The notes: generated from the sequence alone by a model not told the origin. A DNA stretch of 37,793 nt from Alphaproteobacteria bacterium (GCA_022822125.1 JAJECF010000054.1:1-37793), one strand, 5' to 3'; positions 13,198-23,167 are shown, numbered from the stretch's first letter. Numbers and translations: made by a program.

Positions 13198-15531
13198 GTG
13201 ACAGGCGGCGAGCGGGTCGAGGACCGGGCGCTGCTCGGCGGCAGGGGGCGGTTCATCGACGACCTGCCCCAGCCGCCGCGCACGCTGCATGCGGCGATCC
13301 TGCGCTCGCCGCACGCCCATGCGCGGCTCGGCGGCATAACCGCGCCGGAGGGCGTGCGCCTGTTCACCGGACAGGACATCGCCGCCGGGCTCAGGCCCTT
13401 CATCGCGGCGCTGCGCACGCCCATGCGCCATTTTCCGGTCGCGACCGACAAGGTGCGCTATGTCGGCGAGCCGGTCGCCGTCGTGCTGGCGGAGGACCGC
13501 TACCGCGCCGAGGACGCGCTGGAGCTTGTGGAGGTCGAGTACGAGCCGCTTCCGGCTGTCGTCTCGCCCTTGGCCGCGCTGGCGGACGGCGCGCCGCTGC
13601 TGCACGAGGCCGCCGGCACCAATCTGGCCAACCGGCGGCGTTTTTCCTACGGCGACCCGGACGGGGCTTTCACTGCCGCCGAGCGCCGAATCTCGATAGA
13701 AGTGCGCTATCCGCGCAGCGCCGTCACGCCCATCGAATGCTTCGGCCTCATCGCCGTCTGGGACCCCGACGCCGGCGCCTTCGAGGTGACGGCGCCCTTC
13801 CAGGGGCCGTTCGCGCTGCATCCGGTGATGGCGGCCGCACTCGGCGTGCCGGCCAACCGGCTCAGGCTGCGCACGCCGCCCGATTCCGGCGGCAGCTTCG
13901 GCATCAAGCAGGGCCTTGCGCCCTATATCGTGCTGATGGCCGCCGTGGCGCGCCTTGCCGGGCGGCCGGTGAAATGGATCGAGGACCGGCTGGAGCACCT
14001 GACCGCCGCCGGCTCCGCCACCAACCGGGAAACGCGGCTGGAAGCGGCCGTCATGGCCGATGGCCGCGTGACGGCGCTCCGCTACAGGCAGTTGGAAGAT
14101 TGCGGCGCCTATATCAAGGCGCCCGAGCCGGCGACGCTCTACCGGATGCATGGCGCGATGACCGGCGCCTATGACATCGCGAACCTGGAGGTGGAGAACA
14201 GCATCGCCGTCACCAACAAGACGCCGAGCGGCCTCAATCGCGGCTTCGGCGGCCCGCAGGTCTATTTCGCGCTGGAGCGGCTGATGCACCGCATCGCCGA
14301 CCGGCTGGGCCTCGACCGGCTGGAGGTGCTGCGGCGCAACCTCGTGCAGCGAACGCCCTACCGCACCGCCTCGGGCGCGCTTTACGATTCCGGCGATTTC
14401 GGAGCGGTCATCGATCTCGCCCGGCCGGCATTGAAGGAACTGCACGCACGCCGCGCGGCCGCCCGCGCCGAAGGACGGCTCTATGGCGTGGGGCTGGCGG
14501 CGGCGGTGGAGCCGACCGTTTCCAATATGGGCTACATCACCACCGTGCTGGAGCATGAGGACCGCCTTGCGGGCGGGCTCAAGAACGGCGCGTTCGCCGC
14601 AGCCACCGTCGCTATCGACCCGCATGGCGGCATCACCGTGACCGCCGATTCCACACCGCAGGGACAAGGCCACCGCACCGTGCTGGCGGAAGTGGCGGCC
14701 GGCGCGTTCGGCCTTGCGCCCGCCGATATCCGGGTCGTCACCGAGTTCGACAGCGCGCGCGACGCCTGGTCGATCGCCGCCGGCAACTATTCCTGCCGTT
14801 TCGCGCCCGCCGTCGCCGGCACGGCGTGGCGCGCGGCCTCCGTCTTGCGCGAACGGCTGGCCCGGCTGGCCGCCGCCCGGCTCGACCTGCCGCTGGAGGA
14901 CGTCCGTTTCGAGGGCGGCAGGGTCGGCGCAGGACCCGGCAGGGACATGCCCTTCGCGCGCCTTGCCGGCCTCGCGCACTGGTCTCCCGGCACGCTGCCG
15001 CAGGGGGTGGAGCCGGCCTTGCGCGCCACCGAGTTCTGGACGCCGCCCGAGCTCGGGCCGCCCGATGCGCAGGATCGCATCAACGGCTCCGCCGCCTATG
15101 GCTTCATCTTCGATGTCTGCGGCGTGGAGGTGGATGCCGACACCGGCCGGGTCCGCATAGACCGCTATACGACCGCGCACGACGCCGGGCGGCTGCTGCA
15201 CCGCCCGATGGCCGACGGCCAGGTGCGCGGCAGCCTCTCCAACGGTGTGGGCGCAGCGCTGTTCGAGGTGTTCGTTTACGACGGGGCCGGCCAGCCGCTC
15301 GCCGGCAGCTTCGCCGACTACCCGCCGCCGACCGCCTGCGAGACGCCGGACCCGGAGATCCTGCATCTCGAAAGCCCGTCGCCCTTCACGCCGCTCGGCG
15401 CCAAGGGCATCGGCGAGGGCAACACCATGAGCGCGCCTGTCTGCATCGCCAATGCGGTGGCGGACGCGCTCGGCGCGGAGGATGTGGAGCTGCCGCTGAC
15501 GCCCGCCCGCGTTGCGGCGCTGCTGCCGTGA
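13198..15531 (+). CDS. Molybdenum hydroxylase large subunit (xanthine dehydrogenase family)
   Basis: The 777-residue molybdopterin-binding subunit starts at GTG 13198 with GCAGG just upstream. It shows RVEDRALLGGRGRFIDDL (6-22), VGEPVAVVLAED, the cofactor-contact motif DSGGSFGIKQG (229-239), NRGFGGPQ (348-354), GQGH near the middle of the C-terminal domain and the catalytic glutamate in AKGIGEGNT (Glu740). It lacks the AYRCSFR loop of true CO dehydrogenase, so it should be a hydroxylase or aldehyde oxidase type enzyme that adds water-derived oxygen to an aromatic, heteroaromatic or aldehyde substrate. Its stop overlaps the medium-subunit GTG by 4 bases (GTGA). Three subunits in L-M-S order, then a CoA ligase, suggest an aromatic acid substrate (inference). 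Confidence 0.92.
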   Translation: MTGGERVEDRALLGGRGRFIDDLPQPPRTLHAAILRSPHAHARLGGITAPEGVRLFTGQDIAAGLRPFIAALRTPMRHFPVATDKVRYVGEPVAVVLAEDRYRAEDALELVEVEYEPLPAVVSPLAALADGAPLLHEAAGTNLANRRRFSYGDPDGAFTAAERRISIEVRYPRSAVTPIECFGLIAVWDPDAGAFEVTAPFQGPFALHPVMAAALGVPANRLRLRTPPDSGGSFGIKQGLAPYIVLMAAVARLAGRPVKWIEDRLEHLTAAGSATNRETRLEAAVMADGRVTALRYRQLEDCGAYIKAPEPATLYRMHGAMTGAYDIANLEVENSIAVTNKTPSGLNRGFGGPQVYFALERLMHRIADRLGLDRLEVLRRNLVQRTPYRTASGALYDSGDFGAVIDLARPALKELHARRAAARAEGRLYGVGLAAAVEPTVSNMGYITTVLEHEDRLAGGLKNGAFAAATVAIDPHGGITVTADSTPQGQGHRTVLAEVAAGAFGLAPADIRVVTEFDSARDAWSIAAGNYSCRFAPAVAGTAWRAASVLRERLARLAAARLDLPLEDVRFEGGRVGAGPGRDMPFARLAGLAHWSPGTLPQGVEPALRATEFWTPPELGPPDAQDRINGSAAYGFIFDVCGVEVDADTGRVRIDRYTTAHDAGRLLHRPMADGQVRGSLSNGVGAALFEVFVYDGAGQPLAGSFADYPPPTACETPDPEILHLESPSPFTPLGAKGIGEGNTMSAPVCIANAVADALGAEDVELPLTPARVAALLP

Positions 15532-16283
15532 AGCCCCCGCCCTTCGACTATCTGCGCCCGGAGCGACTGGGCGAAGCGCTGGAGGCGCTGGCTGCGGACG
15601 GCGCGGCGGCGCTTGCCGGCGGCCAGTCCCTGATCGCCATGCTCAACATGCGCCTCGCGCGGCCCGGCCTGCTGGTGGACATCATGCATCTGTCCGAGCT
15701 TCGCGAACGGGGCGCGCGCATCGGCGCGGCCGTCCGCCAGGCGGAACTCGCCGGCCTGCACCCGCTGATCGACCTCGCCTTGCCGCATGTCGGCCACTAC
15801 CAGACCCGCAGCCGGGGCACATTCTGCGGCTCGGTCGCGCATGGCGATCCGGCCGCGGAACTGCCGCTCTGCCTGGTCGCGCTTGGCGGGCGCGTCCATC
15901 TCGCCTCGGCGCGCGGCGAGCGGGCCCTGAACGCCATCGACTTCTTCGAGGGCCCGTTGATGACCGCACGGGAGGAGGACGAGTTGATTGCCGCCGTCGA
16001 ACTGCCGCCGCCCGACCCGCGCGCCGGCTACGCCTTCCGCGAAGTGGCGCTCAGGCACGGCGATTTCGCGCTCGCGGCCTTCGCAGCGGTGGCCGACGGC
16101 GACGGCGTCAGGCTCGCGGTCGGAGGCGTGGCCGACACGCCGGTCGTGCTGGACGGCCTCGCCTTCGACGCCGACGCCATCGACGCCCGCGACGATTTCC
16201 ATGCCGACGCCGCCTACCGCCGCCGGCTGGTCGCGCGCGTCGGCCGCGCAACGGTGGAGGAAGCGCTTTCATGCCGCGCCTGA
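15528..16283 (+). CDS. Molybdenum hydroxylase FAD-binding medium subunit
   Basis: The 251-residue product has the FAD-binding blocks LAGGQSLIAMLNMRLARP (about 28-45) and RSRGTFCGSVAHGDPAAELPL (about 96-116), then a CO-dehydrogenase flavoprotein C-terminal domain (GYAFREVALRHGDFALAA). It carries electrons from the iron-sulfur subunit to the acceptor. The GTG at 15528 overlaps the large-subunit stop by 4 bases. It lacks the roughly 40-residue insertion with an extra 4Fe-4S cluster found in 4-hydroxybenzoyl-CoA reductase, which argues against that enzyme. At 251 residues it is slightly short for the family but complete. Confidence 0.92.
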   Translation: MKPPPFDYLRPERLGEALEALAADGAAALAGGQSLIAMLNMRLARPGLLVDIMHLSELRERGARIGAAVRQAELAGLHPLIDLALPHVGHYQTRSRGTFCGSVAHGDPAAELPLCLVALGGRVHLASARGERALNAIDFFEGPLMTAREEDELIAAVELPPPDPRAGYAFREVALRHGDFALAAFAAVADGDGVRLAVGGVADTPVVLDGLAFDADAIDARDDFHADAAYRRRLVARVGRATVEEALSCRA

Positions 16284-16711
16284 CTGTTAACGGCGAGGCG
16301 GTGGACGCGGCGGCGGAGCCGCGCCTGCTGCTTTCCGACTTCCTGCGCCACACGCTCGGTCTGACGGGCACGCATGTCGGCTGCGAGCACGGCGTCTGCG
16401 GAGCCTGCACCGTGCTGATCGACGGCCGGCCGGCGCGCTCCTGCCTGGCGCTTGCGGTTCAATGCGAGGGCGCCGAGGTCGTGACGGTGGAAGGCCTGGA
16501 GGAAGGCCCGCTGCATATCGCCTTCCGCCGCCATTTCGCGCTGCAATGCGGCTTCTGCACGGCCGGCATACTGATGAGCCTCACCGCCTTCCTGCGCGAG
16601 ACGCCCCGCCCGACAGAGCAGGAGGTGCGGGAGGTGCTGAGCGGCCATCTCTGCCGCTGCACGGGCTACACGCCCATCGTCGCCGCCGCGCTGGACGCCG
16701 CCCGTGCTTGA
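16271..16711 (+). CDS. Molybdenum hydroxylase 2Fe-2S small subunit
   Basis: This 146-residue protein carries all eight cluster cysteines. The plant-type cluster uses Cys38, Cys43, Cys46 and Cys58 (GCEHGVCGACTVLI and the following SCLA), and the second cluster Cys93, Cys96, Cys128 and Cys130 (QCGFCTAG and LCRCTGY). The ATG at 16271 overlaps the medium subunit by 13 bases. It passes electrons from the molybdenum site to FAD. The clean cysteine set and tight overlap show that the enzyme is complete and assembled from one transcript. The final bases overlap the CoA ligase start by 8 bases. Confidence 0.95.
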   Translation: MPRLTVNGEAVDAAAEPRLLLSDFLRHTLGLTGTHVGCEHGVCGACTVLIDGRPARSCLALAVQCEGAEVVTVEGLEEGPLHIAFRRHFALQCGFCTAGILMSLTAFLRETPRPTEQEVREVLSGHLCRCTGYTPIVAAALDAARA

Positions 16712-18176
16712 TGTCGGCACGGCCCTCGTGCAGGCCGCCGAGCGGGCGCCGGACCGGCTTGCGGTCGTTGCCGGCCCGGACAGGCTGACCTACGGAGCCT
16801 GGCTCGACCGGACGCTCAGGCTCGCCGGCGGGCTGGAGGGCCGGCGGATCGCGACCGTGCTCCAGAACACGCTCGACGCCGCGACGTTGCACTGGGCCTG
16901 CCAGCTCGCGGGCAAGCTGATCGTGCCGCTCAACTGGCGGCTCAAGGCGGAGGAGATCGATTATTGCCTCGCCGACGCCGAGGCGGACACCGTGGTCTTC
17001 GGCGCGCAGGCCGCCGCGGCCATCGCGGCCTCGCCCGCCGCACAGGCCATCCGCCGTATCGAGGCCGGCCCCGCGCTGGACGCCCTGCTGCAAATGCCGC
17101 CCGCCGCCCCGGCCGCCTCGGCCGAGGACTGGTCGGTCATGCTTTACACTTCGGGCACCACGGGCCGGCCCAAGGGTGTGCCGCGCCGCCACCGCGCGGA
17201 GCGTGCCGCCGCCATCGCCCATGTGGCGCAGAACCGCTACGGGCCGGGCGAGGTCGCACTGGGCGTCATGCCGCTCTATCACACCATGGGCGTGCGCTCG
17301 CTGCTTGCATCCGCGCTGGTGGACGGCGTCTTCGTCTGCCAGCCGCGCTTCGATCCGGGCACGGCGCTCGACCTGATCGAGGCGGAAGGCGTCACTGCGC
17401 TCTATCTGGCGCCGACGCTCTATCACGACCTTCTGGCGCACCCGGCCTTCTCGCGCGAGCGGGTGCGCTCGGTCCGCAAGCTCGGCTTCGCCGGCGCGTC
17501 GATGACGGATGGCCTCCTGCAGAAGCTCGACACCGCGTTCGAGCCGGAGCTGTTCGTCAACCATTACGGCTCCTCGGAGATCTACACCTTCACCGTCCGC
17601 CAGAACGCGCCGGCGAAGCCCGGCTCGGCGGGCAGGGCAGGGCTCAACCAGAGGATCAGGGTGCGGAGCCTCGACGGCGCGCGCGACGCCGCAACGGGCG
17701 AGGAAGGGGAAATCGCGGCCTCGCTCGCCAGCGACGAGGCCTTCGAGGGCTATTGGCGTCGCCCGGACGCCGACGCCCGCGCGCTCCGGGACGGTTGGTA
17801 CCATACGGGCGACACGGGCTATATCGACGAGGACGGCGAGTTGTTCGTCACGGGCCGCGTGGACGACATGATCGTGACGGGCGGCGAGAATGTGTCGCCG
17901 GTGGAGATCGAAAGCGTGCTCTCGCTGCATCCGGCGGTGGCGGAAGTCGCCGTCGCCGGCCTGCCGGACGAACGCTGGGGCCAGGTCGTCGCCGCCTTCG
18001 TCGTGGCTTCCGGCGAGGCGGCGGCCGAGGCGCTCAACGCCCACTGCCGCGCCAGCGCGCTCGCCGACTTCAAGCGCCCGCGCCGCTATGTGTTCATCGA
18101 CGAAATCCCGAAATCGCCGGTAGGAAAAATCCTTCGCCGCCTGCTTGCGGCGCTGGATGAGAAGGACGAGACGTAA
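16704..18176 (+). CDS. Acyl-CoA synthetase, aryl-CoA ligase type (ANL superfamily)
   Basis: The 490-residue ANL enzyme activates a carboxylic acid with ATP and CoA. The P-loop LYTSGTTGRPKGVPRRH is at 147-163, the A5 region NHYGSSEIYTFTVR lies mid-protein, the A7/A8 motifs WYHTGDTGYI and GRVDDMIVTGGENVSPVEIE are intact, and the A10 lysine is Lys475 (KSPVGKILRR). The C-terminal WGQVVAAFVV and LADFKRPRRYVFID resemble 4-chlorobenzoate:CoA ligase closely, which points to a benzoate-like acid; the exact acid is not decided. The GTG at 16704 overlaps the small subunit by 8 bases. In the operon it may activate the product or substrate of the molybdenum hydroxylase. Confidence 0.9.
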   Translation: MLDVGTALVQAAERAPDRLAVVAGPDRLTYGAWLDRTLRLAGGLEGRRIATVLQNTLDAATLHWACQLAGKLIVPLNWRLKAEEIDYCLADAEADTVVFGAQAAAAIAASPAAQAIRRIEAGPALDALLQMPPAAPAASAEDWSVMLYTSGTTGRPKGVPRRHRAERAAAIAHVAQNRYGPGEVALGVMPLYHTMGVRSLLASALVDGVFVCQPRFDPGTALDLIEAEGVTALYLAPTLYHDLLAHPAFSRERVRSVRKLGFAGASMTDGLLQKLDTAFEPELFVNHYGSSEIYTFTVRQNAPAKPGSAGRAGLNQRIRVRSLDGARDAATGEEGEIAASLASDEAFEGYWRRPDADARALRDGWYHTGDTGYIDEDGELFVTGRVDDMIVTGGENVSPVEIESVLSLHPAVAEVAVAGLPDERWGQVVAAFVVASGEAAAEALNAHCRASALADFKRPRRYVFIDEIPKSPVGKILRRLLAALDEKDET

Positions 18177-18670
18177 TGGTCACCAGACTCGCAAAGGCCG
18201 GAGCGGTGCTGCTTATGGCTGCTTATCTCACGCTCGTCGCCTTCGGCAATGTGACCGACTACAGCGCCAATTTCGGCTTCGTCGCCCATGTCATGACCAT
18301 GGACACCACCTTCCGGAGCGAGGCGACGATGTGGCGGGCGATCCACGCGCCCGCGCTCCATCATGCCGCCTTCGCCGCGATCATCCTGCTGGAAGCGGCC
18401 GCGGCGCTGCTCTGCTGGATCGGCGGTATCCGCCTGCTGGCCCGGCTTCGGGAACCGGCGGCATTCCACAGCGCCAAGGCTGCGGCGCTGGCCGGGCTCG
18501 GCCTCGCGGCGTTCATCTGGTTTGGTCTCTTCCTCGTCGTCGCGAATGAGTGGTTCCTGATGTGGCAGTCCTCTGACTGGAACGCCAAGCCGACCGCCTT
18601 CAACCTCGCTTTGCTGACATTCCTGGTTCTGGTCTTCGTGGCGCCCAGGGACAGCGACGCCGACGCCTGA
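18176..18670 (+). CDS. DUF2165 small integral membrane protein
   Basis: This 164-residue protein has four hydrophobic segments. The family look is clear: a first helix ending LVAFGNVTDYSANFGFVAHVMTMD, WRAIHAPALHHAAFAAIILLEA, and the final WFLMWQSSDWNAKPTAFNLALL. The function of DUF2165 is unknown. Its start overlaps the ligase stop by one base (TAATG), making it the last gene of the molybdenum hydroxylase run; a link to that pathway, for instance electron transfer or uptake, is only suggested by position. Confidence 0.85.
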   Translation: MVTRLAKAGAVLLMAAYLTLVAFGNVTDYSANFGFVAHVMTMDTTFRSEATMWRAIHAPALHHAAFAAIILLEAAAALLCWIGGIRLLARLREPAAFHSAKAAALAGLGLAAFIWFGLFLVVANEWFLMWQSSDWNAKPTAFNLALLTFLVLVFVAPRDSDADA

Positions 18671-18737
18671 TACCAACAAGTGGCTGATCGGAGCCGACAG
18701 CACCAGCACCCGGCCGGGCTCGAAAAAGCCGCCCCGC

Positions 18738-21479
18738 CTATGCCCCGCCTTCCCCCACGAAGCTCCGCACGACGGCGCAGGCCTCCGCTAGCCCCACACG
18801 CTCCAGCGCAACGCCTTCCGGAAAGGCGCCGGAGAGGCGGGACGGCATCATCGGGTCGAGCAGCACGAACACGCCGCAGTCGTCCCGCCGGCGCAGGAGC
18901 CGTCCATAGGCCTGGCGCAGCCGGAGCCGGGTCAGCATGTCATCATAGCCCCGGCCGCCGAAATGCGCCCGCCGCGCTTTGTGCAGGATGGTCGGCCGCG
19001 GCCAGGGCACGCGGTCGAACACGATAAGGCGAAGCGCGCGGCCCGGCACGTCCACCCCGTCGCGCACCGCATCCGTGCCGAGCAGGCAGGAATCGGGCTC
19101 GGCGCGGAATATATCGATCAGCGTCGCGACATCCATCCGGTCGACATGCTGGGCGATGAGCGGGATGCCGGCCGCGTCCAGAGGCTCCGCGAGATGCCCA
19201 TGCACGGTGCGAAGCCGCTGCACGGCGGTGAACAGACCGAGCGCGCCGCCGCCCGCCGCCAGGAACAGGCCGCGGCAAGCCGCTGCCACCTGCCTGAGCG
19301 AGTCCTTGCGCACGTCCGTGACCACCAGCGCGCGGGTCCGGGCCGGATAGTCGAAGGGCGAGGGCGCGGCGGCGCGAATGGCCGGCGCCGCCAGATGGCG
19401 GGCGCCGCTGCGCATCTCCGCCGCTTGCCAGGCCTCCTCCGGCTCCCGCGCGCTGTCGCGGAGCGTCGCGGAGGTGACGAGCAGGCCGTGGGCGGGTTCT
19501 GCCACCTCCGCGGCGAAGGGCGCCGTCGGATCGACCCAGCGCCGGCGCATGCCGACATCGCGTTCGCGGCCCTGCGCGCGCTCCAGTTCGAACCAGTCCA
19601 CAAACGTCTCCGGCGGCTCGGCGTCGAGCGCCTCCAGCATGGCGCCCCAGGCCGCAAGCTGCGTCTCGGCGCGGCGGTGGAGCACGCGCGCCAGCGCCTC
19701 GATGCGGATGCGCGCGCGGCTGTCCAGCTCTTCGGCTTCCTCCGCCAGCCGGGCCAGCAGCGCGCGGCGCAGCACACCGAGCGGCCGGCGTAACGCTTCC
19801 AGGGCCCGGCCGAGCGCGCGGGCGGCCTCGATCAGCCCCTCGACCGGAGGTCGGCACTCGCATTCGAGGCCATAGGCGCCGTTTGCGCGCCCGGAAGCCC
19901 GCGCCAGCACCTGCTGGCGGACGATGGCGAGGAAGCGTTCTGCCGCCCCCTGCGGCGCGCCTGCAGCGAGGCGGCCGAGCCAACCCTCTGCCGGCAGCGC
20001 GCCGGCCGCTCGCCCGGCTGCGGCGAGCGCCTCCGCGGCCTCGCCCCCGTCCGGCGCCAGATCCTCGGCGCGGCGCTTCAGCCCCCTTGCACGTGAGCCG
20101 CCGCCTTCCGCGCCCAGCAGCCAGCGGCGCAACTCCGCTGTTTCCAGCCCGGAAAGGTCCGCCGAAAAGGCGCTGTCGGCCGCATCGAACAGGTGGTGGC
20201 CCTCGTCGAACACATAGCGGGTCGGCAGCCAGGCCTCGTCGAGCCCGCCCAGCGCCGCCTGCACCATGACGAGCGCATGGTTGGCGATGACGAGGTCCGC
20301 GCGCCGCGCGCGCCTGACGCCGCGCTCGATGAAGCAGCGCTGATAATGGGCGCAGGCAGAATAAAGGCACTCGCCCCGCCGGTCGCCGAGCCCGCGTATA
20401 CGCGCCGCGCCTTCCAGGTCAGGGAGCCAGGAGGGGAAGTCGCCGCCCGTCATGTCGCCGTCGCGGGTCGCCTCCGCCCAGCGCGCGGTAAGCGCAAGCG
20501 GCACGGTCTCGTTCGGCGCAAGCCGGGCCGCTCGCGTCGCCTCCTCCAGGTTCAGCAGGCAGAGATAGTTCTCCCGCCCCTTGCGCAGCACTACCCGGCG
20601 GCGCTTGGCGGCGGGGTCGGGAATCAGCCGGTCAAGCTCGCTGTCGATCTGGTGCTGGAGGTTGCGCGTATAGGTCGAGACCCAGACGGGCGCCTCATTC
20701 GCCTCCGCCCAGAGGCTCGCCGGCGCCAGGTAGCCGAGCGTCTTGCCGACCCCCGTGCCGGCCTCGGCCACCACCATATGCGGCTCGCCGGCTCGCTCGC
20801 GCGGCTGGAAGGCGGCGGCGGCGGCGGACGCATAGTCCGCCTGGCCCGGCCGGTCCTCGGCATCCGGTCCCAGCATCTCGGCAAGCCGGCGGCGGGCGTC
20901 CGCCGGCGCGACCGGCCGGTTGGATGCTTGCGGCTCCGGGGCGAACTCCGTCCAGAGCGGCAGGCGCTCCCAGACGGCGAAGCCGGTCCCGCCGGCCGGC
21001 CGGCGCTCCGACACGCCAAGCGCCGCCAGCACGAACGGCCCCCACAGCCAGCCGGCTTCGGCCGCCTCCAGCGAAAGGGCGGCCGCCGCGCCGCCGGGGT
21101 CCTCCAGACGAGCGAGCTCGGCAAGCAGCGCCCGCGCCGCGCCGAACAGCGTCTCCGCCGCTCGCTCCAGGGTGGCGGGGCGCGGCAGGCCGACGGCGTC
21201 GGCCAGCCCGTTCGGCGTCGGCAGGCAGAATTGCGCCGGACGCGCAAAGGCGAAAAGCTCCAGCAGGTCGTAGCTGCGGAAGGGCCGCGCATCCGCATCG
21301 AGCCGCCGCGAGGTCGCTGGCCCATGCACGGCAAGCGGCGGCCGGCCGCGCGCGCGCACTGCCGCTTCGGTGGGCGCGAGCGTCTCGACCGCACCGTCCG
21401 GCTCCAGCCAGACGGCCCGCGCCGGACTTGCAACCAGGGCGGGCGCGCGCGGCAGGAGGATGCTTCGTTCCAGCGCCAT
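18738..21479 (-). CDS. ATP-dependent DNA helicase, DinG/XPD-like with Fe-S cluster
   Basis: The 913-residue product is a superfamily 2 helicase. The Walker A motif EAGTGVGKTLGY is at 239-250 and the DEGH box at 425-428. Between them four cysteines (307, 371, 376, 382; LCLLN, GECLYSACAHYQRCF) are spaced as in Rad3/XPD/DinG 4Fe-4S domains. The C-terminal motifs LLVTSATL, LLGTDAVRDGVDVPG and RLRQAYGRLLRRRDDCG complete the helicase core. The first 200 residues form an extra domain of unknown role common in alphaproteobacterial copies. It unwinds DNA 5'-3' and likely helps with replication or repair of R-loops. The ATG at 21479 is chosen because upstream codons would overlap the lysK leader. It is divergent from lysK with 116 bases between. 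Confidence 0.92.
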   Translation of the reverse strand: MALERSILLPRAPALVASPARAVWLEPDGAVETLAPTEAAVRARGRPPLAVHGPATSRRLDADARPFRSYDLLELFAFARPAQFCLPTPNGLADAVGLPRPATLERAAETLFGAARALLAELARLEDPGGAAAALSLEAAEAGWLWGPFVLAALGVSERRPAGGTGFAVWERLPLWTEFAPEPQASNRPVAPADARRRLAEMLGPDAEDRPGQADYASAAAAAFQPRERAGEPHMVVAEAGTGVGKTLGYLAPASLWAEANEAPVWVSTYTRNLQHQIDSELDRLIPDPAAKRRRVVLRKGRENYLCLLNLEEATRAARLAPNETVPLALTARWAEATRDGDMTGGDFPSWLPDLEGAARIRGLGDRRGECLYSACAHYQRCFIERGVRRARRADLVIANHALVMVQAALGGLDEAWLPTRYVFDEGHHLFDAADSAFSADLSGLETAELRRWLLGAEGGGSRARGLKRRAEDLAPDGGEAAEALAAAGRAAGALPAEGWLGRLAAGAPQGAAERFLAIVRQQVLARASGRANGAYGLECECRPPVEGLIEAARALGRALEALRRPLGVLRRALLARLAEEAEELDSRARIRIEALARVLHRRAETQLAAWGAMLEALDAEPPETFVDWFELERAQGRERDVGMRRRWVDPTAPFAAEVAEPAHGLLVTSATLRDSAREPEEAWQAAEMRSGARHLAAPAIRAAAPSPFDYPARTRALVVTDVRKDSLRQVAAACRGLFLAAGGGALGLFTAVQRLRTVHGHLAEPLDAAGIPLIAQHVDRMDVATLIDIFRAEPDSCLLGTDAVRDGVDVPGRALRLIVFDRVPWPRPTILHKARRAHFGGRGYDDMLTRLRLRQAYGRLLRRRDDCGVFVLLDPMMPSRLSGAFPEGVALERVGLAEACAVVRSFVGEGGA

Positions 21480-21595
21480 GCCGGGGTTGTAGAGCGGTTC
21501 TGCGAAAGAGCGAAATGGGATCGCTGTGCAAACCATGACATCGGTGAAAAATCCGGGTAAGGGTGCGCGCGCCTTCTCCCGGAGCTGCCCGCCCA

Positions 21596-23167
21596 ATGTC
21601 CGTCGAAGCTGCAACCCAAGCCCGCGCCTGGCCGTTCGAAGAGGCGCGCAAGCTGCTGGCGCGCCTCGGTGGACGCGCGCCGGACAAGGGCTACGCGCTG
21701 TTCGAGACCGGCTACGGCCCCTCGGGCCTGCCGCATATCGGCACCTTCGGCGAGGTCGCGCGGACGGCCATGGTGCGCCGCGCCTTCGCCGAGCTCTCGG
21801 AGGTGCCCACCCGGCTCTTCGCCTTTTCCGACGATATGGACGGCCTGCGCCGCGTGCCGGACAATGTGCCGAACGGAGCGGCGCTGGAAGCCCATCTCGG
21901 CAAGCCGCTGACTTCCGTGCCCGACCCTTTCGGCACGCATGAGAGCTTCGGCGCCCACAACAACGCCCGGCTTCGCGCCTTCCTCGACCGGTTCGGCTTC
22001 GACTACGAATTCGTCAGCGCAACCGAGTGCTACCGCTCAGGCCGGTTCGACGAGACGCTGCTCGGCGTGCTGCGGGCTTATGATGCAGTCATGGAGATCG
22101 TGCTGCCGACGCTCGGGCCCGAACGTCGGCAGACCTACAGCCCTTTCCTGCCGGTCTGCCCGGAAACGGGCGTCGTGCTGCAGGTGCCGATCCTGCACCG
22201 CGACCCGGACGCCGGCACCGTCGTCTATGAGGACGAGGCCGGCCGGCATGTCGAGCAGCCGGTCACGGGCGGGGCGTGCAAGCTGCAATGGAAGGCCGAC
22301 TGGGCAATGCGCTGGCGGGCACTCGACGTGGACTACGAGATGGCCGGCAAGGACCTGATCGACTCAGTCCGCCTCTCCGGCCGCATCTGCCGCGCGCTTG
22401 GCGGCCGGCCGCCGGAAGGCTTCATCTACGAGCTCTTCCTCGACGAGCGCGGCGAGAAGATTTCCAAGTCCCGGGGCAACGGCCTGTCCATCGAGGAGTG
22501 GCTGACCTATGCGCCGGAGGAGAGCCTGGCGCTCTTCATGTTCCAGAAGCCGAAGGCGGCGAAGCGGCTCTATTTCGACGTCATTCCGCGCGCCGTGGAC
22601 GACTACCGCGCCTTCCTCGACCGCGCCGTGGGCGAGGAAGAGGAGAAGCGGCTGGAAAACCCGGCCTGGCATATCCATGGCGGCGCCCCGCCGGCGCCGG
22701 AGGAAGGGATTTCCTTCTCCCTGCTGCTCAATCTGGCGGCCGCCAGCGACGCCCGGGACAAGAGCGCGCTCTGGGGCTTCATCTCCCGCTACGACCCGGA
22801 GGCATCGCCGGAGACGCGCCCGCAACTCGACCGGCTGGCGGATTTCGCCGTCGCCTATTGCCGCGATTTCGTGGCCCCGCAGAAGGTCTGGCGCGACCCG
22901 GACGCAAAGGAAGCGGCGGCGCTGGCGGACCTCGCCGACCGGCTGGCTGCGTTGCCACGGGATGCGGATGGGGAGACCGTGCAGGGGCAAGTTTATGCGG
23001 TCGGCAAGGCACATGGCTTCGAGCCGCTGCGGACATGGTTCTCCGCGCTCTACGAAGTCCTGCTGGGCCGCAAGCAGGGGCCGCGCTTCGGCTCCTTCGC
23101 CGCGCTTTACGGGTTGGCCGAAACCGAGGCGATGATCCGGAGCGCCCTCGCCCGGGCCGCCGCGTGA
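21596..23167 (+). CDS. lysK: Lysyl-tRNA synthetase, class I
   Basis: The 523-residue enzyme attaches lysine to tRNA-Lys. It is the class I form: HIGH is present as PHIG (46-49, [15 protein letters not shown]) and KMSKS as KISKS (288-292), with the alphaproteobacterial/archaeal LysK blocks [16 protein letters not shown] and [18 protein letters not shown]. Most bacteria use a class II LysRS; alphaproteobacteria typically use this one, which supports the taxonomic reading. The ATG at 21596 is the best match to the family start. Its stop overlaps the GTG of the next gene by 4 bases. Confidence 0.96.
   Translation: MSVEAATQARAWPFEEARKLLARLGGRAPDKGYALFETGYGPSGLPHIGTFGEVARTAMVRRAFAELSEVPTRLFAFSDDMDGLRRVPDNVPNGAALEAHLGKPLTSVPDPFGTHESFGAHNNARLRAFLDRFGFDYEFVSATECYRSGRFDETLLGVLRAYDAVMEIVLPTLGPERRQTYSPFLPVCPETGVVLQVPILHRDPDAGTVVYEDEAGRHVEQPVTGGACKLQWKADWAMRWRALDVDYEMAGKDLIDSVRLSGRICRALGGRPPEGFIYELFLDERGEKISKSRGNGLSIEEWLTYAPEESLALFMFQKPKAAKRLYFDVIPRAVDDYRAFLDRAVGEEEEKRLENPAWHIHGGAPPAPEEGISFSLLLNLAAASDARDKSALWGFISRYDPEASPETRPQLDRLADFAVAYCRDFVAPQKVWRDPDAKEAAALADLADRLAALPRDADGETVQGQVYAVGKAHGFEPLRTWFSALYEVLLGRKQGPRFGSFAALYGLAETEAMIRSALARAAA

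Noticed and set aside
13198..16711. Aerobic CO dehydrogenase (coxLMS)
   Set aside because: The large subunit lacks the AYRCSFR active-site loop; only the wider family is supported.
13198..18176. 4-hydroxybenzoyl-CoA reductase with its ligase
   Set aside because: The FAD subunit is 251 residues and lacks the extra cysteine-rich insertion of HcrB.
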